Part shown: positions 58,742 through 64,000 of the stretch, in pieces | Layout of the letters: each line of letters starts with the position of its first letter | Position numbering within the stretch: position 1 is the first letter of the stretch | Assembly (NCBI RefSeq): GCF_000701805.1 | Contig: NZ_JNJW01000003.1 | Span: 1-64,000 of the forward strand | Source of the DNA: Mycoplasmopsis iners ATCC 19705 | Lineage (GTDB): Bacteria > Bacillota_I > Bacilli_A > Mycoplasmatales > Metamycoplasmataceae | DNA: 64,000 nt | Direction of reading: 5' to 3' | Notes under the pieces: generated by a model | What the model was told of the DNA's origin: nothing | Database searches by the model: none | Seen by the model: the letters and a program-made list of their open reading frames with translations, nothing else | Position numbers and translations under genes: made by a program

Positions 58742-59750
58742 TGAATTCTCCTTTGTTTAATGATACTTTTAGAATTGTATTAAATCCACCACGAATTAAT
58801 GAAGAGTAACAAACTCCTATTAAGAATAAGGCTAAGGCAGCAGAACCAGCATATGGATAATTACCACCTTTGGTAAATTTATACACATAAAGCATTAATG
58901 ATGAAGCACCATTAATAACAGCTGCGTCTGGTTGGTTGTTAAAGATAGCTAATGGGAACACTTTAATACCATTAATGATACCCATTGTAATAAGGAATGT
59001 TGTTGTTGGCTTAATTGCTGGTAAGGTAATTGTAAAGAATTGTTTTACATTACCAATACCATCGATCGAAGCTGAACGATAAAGGTTTTTGTCAACTGAC
59101 AACATAGCAGTTGTTGCGATTAAGACATTAAATGCTAAACCACTTCAAACACCTTGTGTAATGATTGGTAATAATGCTCTAAGTGAGAATTGATCTCCAG
59201 ATTCTAATCATCCATATGTACCTAAATTAAATACTGTGTTAACAACACCTGATGGTGAGTAAACTTGCATAAAGAATAACGAAACAGCAACAGCACTGGT
59301 CATATATGGTAAGAAGAAAATTGTTTGTCAAAATCCTCTTAATCTTTTATTAATAACATTAGCAATTAATGAACTTATTAATAAAGAAATCATCATTACA
59401 AATGGTAAAACAATTAGCCCGTAAATAATAGAGTTTCTAAAACCTACGGCAAAGGCTGGGTCAGCTAAAACATCTTTAAAGTTTTCAAATGTAAAATAAG
59501 ATGACCCTGATGGTGTTTCTTTAAAAAAGGCATTCTTAATATTAAGGAATAAAGGTGTCAATGTAAAGAAACAAATAACCAAAATCATTGGTAATAACAT
59601 TGAAATTGGTTTGTAGGCTGCAACTGGTTTCTCAATAATTGAGCCTGATAATGATTGTGCTTTATTTTGTGATTGTTTTGTAGCACTATATTTGTATAAA
59701 AATGGTAATTTTAGTGAAATTTTTGCTCATAAATTATTACTTAATTTCAT
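58680..59750 (-). CDS. Carbohydrate-type ABC transporter permease (MalF/UgpA-like)
   Basis: 356 residues. Cytoplasmic start, then spans beginning MLLPMILVICFFTLTPLFLN. EAA loop YRSASIDGIGNVKQFFTITLP. Starts within the last 14 nt of the ATPase gene. Pairs with the second permease. Confidence 0.88.
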
Positions 59751-61845
59751 TGTAATTTACTCTTCTTTCAGTTAACTCGTCAAACAAGTGAAGACGGTCA
59801 CTTGGAACATCAAAGTAAATAGTATCGCCGACTTTGTAATTTAGACGATTGTCAATTAAGAAGTTAGCATCGTTGTTGTCTGCTAATTTAACAATTAATT
59901 TACTTTCTTTACCAAAGTTTTCAACTGCTTTTACAATTCCACTAAATCTTCCGGTGTTATCTTCTCTAACAATAAAGTCTTCAGCACGTACGCCCACTGC
60001 GAATGTTGCTTCAGTTTTACCTTCGATTTGAATATTTTTAATTACGTTACCATAAATGTTTAATTCACCATTTTTGTATGTTCCTGGTAACATAGCCATT
60101 TCAGGCATACCTAAGAAACGAGCCACAAATTTGTTTTTTGGATGTCTATAAAGTTCCATTGGTGAACCAATTTGTTGTACTTTTGCCATAGACATACATA
60201 CAACAATGTCACTAATTGACATAGCTTCTTCCTGATCGTGAGTAACGAAAACAGTTGTAATACCAAGTTTTTGTTGAATTTCACGGATTCATTGACGAGT
60301 AGAAATACGTAATTTAGCATCAAGGTTAGATAATGGTTCATCCATTAAAAGAATTTGTGGTTTCTTAACTATAGCACGTGCGATAGCCACACGTTGTTGT
60401 TGTCCACCAGAAAGTCTTGTTGGTTTCTTTTGTAAAATAGGTAAAATTTCAACTCTTTTAGCAACTTCAAGAACTTCTTCGTGAATTGCTTTTCTAATAG
60501 TAATTAAATCTTTACTTAATTCAGCAATTTGATCTCTATCTTCATTTGATAAAGGAGCATTTTTAAGTTTTTTATCTTCAAGCATAACATTTGCTAAATT
60601 GTATTTAACTTCAACTTCTTTTAAAGCTTTATTGAAGTTCTTTAATGCTCAATGGCTGAAGTATTTGTTATTACGTTTTAATTGTTCTAAACTGTCGTGT
60701 GAATTTTCATCACTTGCAGCTTTAAGATTTTGTGAATTATATTGTTGTTTAGCTTCAGCTAAAGCTAATTTTTTTTCTTTAATTATTGTTCCATACTTAG
60801 CAATAGCTTTGGCTTGGTTATTGTAGTATTTGTAGAACAATAAGTTTTTCATTAATTTGTTTTCAAGTCTCAATAAATTAAGTCTTGCTTCAATTGAAGC
60901 TTGAGCTGATTTAACTAAAGATAATTCATTAATTTTTGCTTGTACTACATCGATTAATTCTTGTGCATGTTCTTGGTTTTTAGGTTTAATTCTCTTAAGG
61001 TCTTCTTTTGAAATAAAGCTTAAATCTAAATCATCACCATTTGAACGAACGTATTCACCGCTGTTCTTAAGAATTTGCATTTCTTCCATTAAACCATTTC
61101 TTTTTTCTGCATATGATTTTTTAAGACTTTCTAAGCCTTTAAGAACTTCTTTAGATACTGATGATAAAGCAGCTGAATAGTGAACTTTTGACATTTTGTA
61201 TTCAGTAGTTGCTTTTTCAAGGTCTTTTTTCATTTCGATTAACTTGTTGGTTAATTCTAATGAAGTTTCACGACCAATTCTCTTATAAATATTTCATAAT
61301 GATCTTAAATTATTAATTTCTTGATCACTTGCGCCTAATGATTTTAAGTAAACATATTTAATTTCATTAAAGGCTGTATTTCTTTTGAAAATAACTTTGT
61401 TTTGTCATTCTAAATCGTTTTTAAGTGGAAATGCGATATTTGCATAAACACTCATGTGTGGGTAAAGAGCATAGTTTTGGAACACAAAACCTAATTTTCT
61501 TTGTTGAGGAGGTAATTTTGTAACATCTTTTCCTCTAAAGTAAACATTCCCACTAGTAATAGTTAATAAACCAGAAATAGCGTTCAAAGTTGTAGTTTTA
61601 CCTGAACCAGACGGACCTAAAAGTGTAACTAATGATCCTTCTGGAATTGAGAAACTAACATCATCAACAGCTAATGTTTCACCAAAGTCGATAAAAACGT
61701 TTTTTAATTCGATAGCTGGATAATGTTTTCTATTTTGAACATCATTGATTTTTTCAATCAATCTTTGTAATTCTTGTTCATCAACATTATTGTATTTAGA
61801 ATAATTACTTTTAATTAAACTGTTAATTTTATTAAAAAGTTTCAT
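59737..61845 (-). CDS. ABC transporter ATPase (MsmK/UgpC type) with 300-residue insertion
   Basis: 702 residues, about twice the family norm (about 370). Walker [11 protein letters not shown] (76-85), Q-loop [11 protein letters not shown] (120-130), signature LSGGQQQR (478-485), Walker [13 protein letters not shown], and a C-terminal MOI/TOBE domain. Between Q-loop and signature lie about 350 residues instead of about 50: a Lys/Glu/Ala/Leu-rich helical insertion ([35 protein letters not shown]). All segments share one frame across TGA codons. SNase lipoprotein lies upstream. Confidence 0.9.
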
Positions 61846-61888
61846 ATTATCCTTTGATTGTTTTTTGTATTTTGTTTTAAAGAATAGC

Positions 61889-63520
61889 TTAATTGCTATT
61901 GTTTCTAGTTAATTTTTCTTTCAATTGTATTTGTTTTGATTTCAAGTGGTTGTAAATACCTTGGTTGTAAAGGTTTTCTTCACTATCTTTTCATAAGAAA
62001 TCTCATGAGTTAGATGGTTTTTCTATATAAATACCAGTTGAAACTCCATTGGGGTTAGTAAAGTTTTTGTAGAAACCTCTCTTGTTTTCAATAGCATCAT
62101 TAAACGCATCTGCTATGCCTGGGATTGTGTAATACAATGAATCAGTCGGTGTTACTGCTAAGAATTTATCCTTAGAAATTAATGGCAATGTTAAACCACT
62201 ATTAACTAATTCCACTGTATATGAATATTTTCATCCTTCTCCAAAGAAGAAGTCACCTAAATATCTACCAAATGAATCTTTGCCGGTTCCACCTACAGTG
62301 AAAATTCTAATAGGTGTACCTTTTTTAAAGTTTTTCTTGGCAAATTGTGAAGGTAATTCTGCGTATTGGTATTCGAATGGTGTTGAGTTTTTTCCTCCAA
62401 CATTCTTTTCAGGAGTATCCATGCCTTCGATTCTTAATTTAAATAAAGCACGTCCCTCGTCATCAGGTTCTGTTTTGCCTGAAGTAATGTCTGATTGGAA
62501 TTGTTCTCATTTAGGGTGGTCTGGAGTTACTGTATCAGCCAATCTGAATTTTAAAGTATCTCCGTCAGATCAAGAATCGATTATTGCATCAACGTAGATT
62601 CCTTTATTGAGTTCTCAATCCACATAAACTTGTTTTGCGATTGATTCATCAAACTTTGTACTAATGGTGCTTGGCAATGTTCAAGTGATTGTAATATCTT
62701 TAGTTAAAGATAAATCTGGTCTAAGCAAAGGAACTCAAGCTCCATCGATTAATTTAAAAGTTTGATATTTGAATTTTCTTTGTGTAGAAAATGTTTCATT
62801 AGCTTCAGTGGTTGTTTCATTTATATCCCTATCTGTTACTAATTTATTTGAAATGTACTTAGCCATGTAAGTATTGTTGGCTTTGTCATTTTCGTTTGTG
62901 GTAAAAACAACAAATTTACTTTGAACTTTTGAAGATGGCAAGTAATAATCATTAATACTAAAACCTTCTGATGTTTGAACATCTAATCTTAAGTTTGCAA
63001 ATTTGCTCTTAATTTCACTTGATTCAGCTGATGAAACATTTTCGCCTAAACCTAATACTTGTTTTTCATAATAATTTCCAATTTTGTATTTGGTATTTGT
63101 GTAATACAAGTTTTTGTAAATAATTTTTTGGTTGTTTTTAATTTCACTTATTTGATATTTATCAATTATTTCTTCATAACTTGAATCTAATAATCCACCA
63201 ATTTTAATTGATGAATCACTAAATTTGTTAGTTGTTGATGGTGCTACTAAGTCTAGTACATATTTTTTTTGGATTGTTCCATTGTTATAATCCAAAACAA
63301 CACTTTCAGGAGTTGTGGCTCCAATACCTAGAACACCTTCTATTTTTGCACTAAATTCTGATTCAAGAAATCTGCTACTTATTACTGCATTTTCTGAAAC
63401 ATCATCTTTTTCAACGATTTCTAGTTGTGAATTGCCGCAAGAAGCAGCTAATAATATCGCTGAAACCGGCATAGTTGCAAAGGCTGAAGAAAGAAATAAT
63501 TTTTTAAAATTAATTTTCAT
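61889..63520 (-). CDS. Lipoprotein with staphylococcal-nuclease-like domain (Mhp379/MslA-like)
   Basis: 543 residues. Signal KKLFLSSAFATMPVSA, lipobox LLAASC. The C-terminal third carries an SNase fold: DSWSDGDTLKFRL, then LRIEGMDTPEKN (the catalytic Arg, Asp, Thr, Glu of micrococcal nuclease) and DSFGRYLGDF (second catalytic Arg), then VELVNSGLTLPL. The N-terminal part (about 260 residues) is of unknown function. Similar lipoprotein nucleases next to ABC genes are known in M. hyopneumoniae (Mhp379). Would digest external nucleic acid for the importer. Confidence 0.87.
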
Positions 63521-63536
63521 TTCTCCTCATTTCATA

Positions 63537-63571
63537 AATAAACACGATAACGCAAGCGCTATCATGTTTAA
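63537..63571 (-). terminator. Intergenic stem-loop upstream of SNase lipoprotein
   Basis: AACATGATAGCG CTTG CGTTATCGTGTT: 12 positions, mostly paired. It lies between two genes of the same strand, so may be a partial terminator or mRNA stabiliser. Confidence 0.55.
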
Positions 63572-63597
63572 TTAAATTATATTATTAAATTTTATTT

Positions 63598-64000
63598 TTA
63601 TTTGAAAATGGTTTGAGCAAGGCTAACAATTTTATCAACAATTAATGTTTTGTAGTTACCTTGAACTGTACCATTTGCACTATTATAAATGTCTTGGCTT
63701 AATGATATGTAAACATTTTTAAGAGCGTTTCAAAAGTCATTTGATCTAGAGTCAGCAATTTCAGAGTAAGTTGTACTTGTACTTGCGCCATTTGATAATG
63801 CTATGAAATCATCCAATTGACGTTGAAGATATTTGTTCTTTTGTTCGCCCGCTGCTGTTTCAAAACCTTTAACAGGAACAATATATGATGCTGCTTTACC
63901 AAATACTTGAGATGGAGTGCCGGTTAATTCCTCTCCTCCAATTGTGAATGTTTCTTCTTGGTTAGATAAGAATCATTTCATAAACAATCTAGTTGCGTCA
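63598..64000 (-). CDS. Partial surface lipoprotein, C-terminus of solute-binding type
   Basis: Only the last about 133 codons lie in the window; the gene continues beyond 64000. It ends KTLIVDKIVSLAQTIFK. GKAASYIVPVKGFE and KYLQRQLDDFIALSNG are like the C-terminal region of family 1 extracellular solute-binding proteins (P68-like surface lipoproteins in mycoplasmas, from memory). Likely the binding protein of the downstream ABC transporter. Confidence 0.65.

Overview
The window is a stretch of a Mollicutes chromosome. Its base composition is very AT-rich, and nearly every real gene is continuous only when TGA is read as tryptophan (genetic code 4). Gene content (MnuA-like nuclease, aromatic-cluster lipoproteins, MYPU_1760-like metalloprotease, MMB_0454-like protein, PotABCD, SNase lipoprotein with an ABC transporter) points to the Mycoplasma hominis/bovis-type lineage (Mycoplasmopsis/Metamycoplasma). 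The species cannot be named from this sequence alone. The coordinates given for genes join open segments across TGA codons.

Layout. 0.1-5.5 kb (+): an ABC-2-type permease broken by an in-frame TAA, its ATPase, and three overlapping paralogous lipoproteins with an aromatic NW-rich motif. 5.6-10.3 kb (-): MnuA-like membrane nuclease, a CvpA-like membrane protein, peptide deformylase, AEC-family transporter. 10.4-19.7 kb (-): one giant gene (about 3,090 aa) with an N-terminal SGNH/GDSL hydrolase and about six degenerate 310-residue helical repeats. 19.8-28.0 kb (-): rpoC and rpoB. 28.2-31.1 kb: a leaderless hypothetical gene, tRNA-Thr, a tRNA-like remnant, tRNA-Leu, ruvAB, and rpmF on the other strand. 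31.3-33.4 kb: HEXXH metalloprotease. 33.4-34.1 kb: a 341-bp element with terminal inverted repeats, flanked by identical 181-bp direct repeats. 34-38.9 kb (-): potABCD polyamine transporter. 39.1-41.3 kb: convergent type II restriction-modification pair. 41.5-45.5 kb: rsmD, HAD hydrolase, obg, pseudouridine synthase. 45.6-47.7 kb: a segment bounded by inverted repeats of the same type as the 341-bp element, carrying a winged-helix gene and a GIY-YIG nuclease gene. 47.8-50.9 kb (-): the str operon rpsL-rpsG-fusA. 51-53.4 kb (-): efp with an Asp23-like gene, then metK preceded by a SAM-I-like riboswitch. 53.5-55.0 kb (+): ftsY, ylxM-like, rpmG. 55.2-64 kb (-): a long operon with a solute-binding-type lipoprotein (partial), a staphylococcal-nuclease-like lipoprotein, an ABC ATPase with a very large coiled insertion, two permeases and three small or membrane/lipoprotein partners.

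How the genes work together. Two secreted or anchored nucleases (MnuA-like and SNase-like) and an ABC importer fit a nucleic-acid scavenging lifestyle. The polyamine importer and metK serve an auxotroph. The most unusual items are: (1) the inverted-repeat-bounded winged-helix/GIY-YIG island, whose nuclease gene uses only TGG for Trp; (2) the 181-bp target duplication around a mini-element, diagnostic of IS1634-like transposition; (3) a SAM-I-like riboswitch before metK whose closing stem overlaps a sequence complementary to the Shine-Dalgarno; (4) a 47-nt acceptor/T-arm tRNA-like element between two tRNAs; (5) the giant repeat SGNH hydrolase; (6) two ABC ATPases with long insertions between Q-loop and signature. 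No CRISPR array, rRNA, tmRNA, RNase P RNA or origin was recognised.
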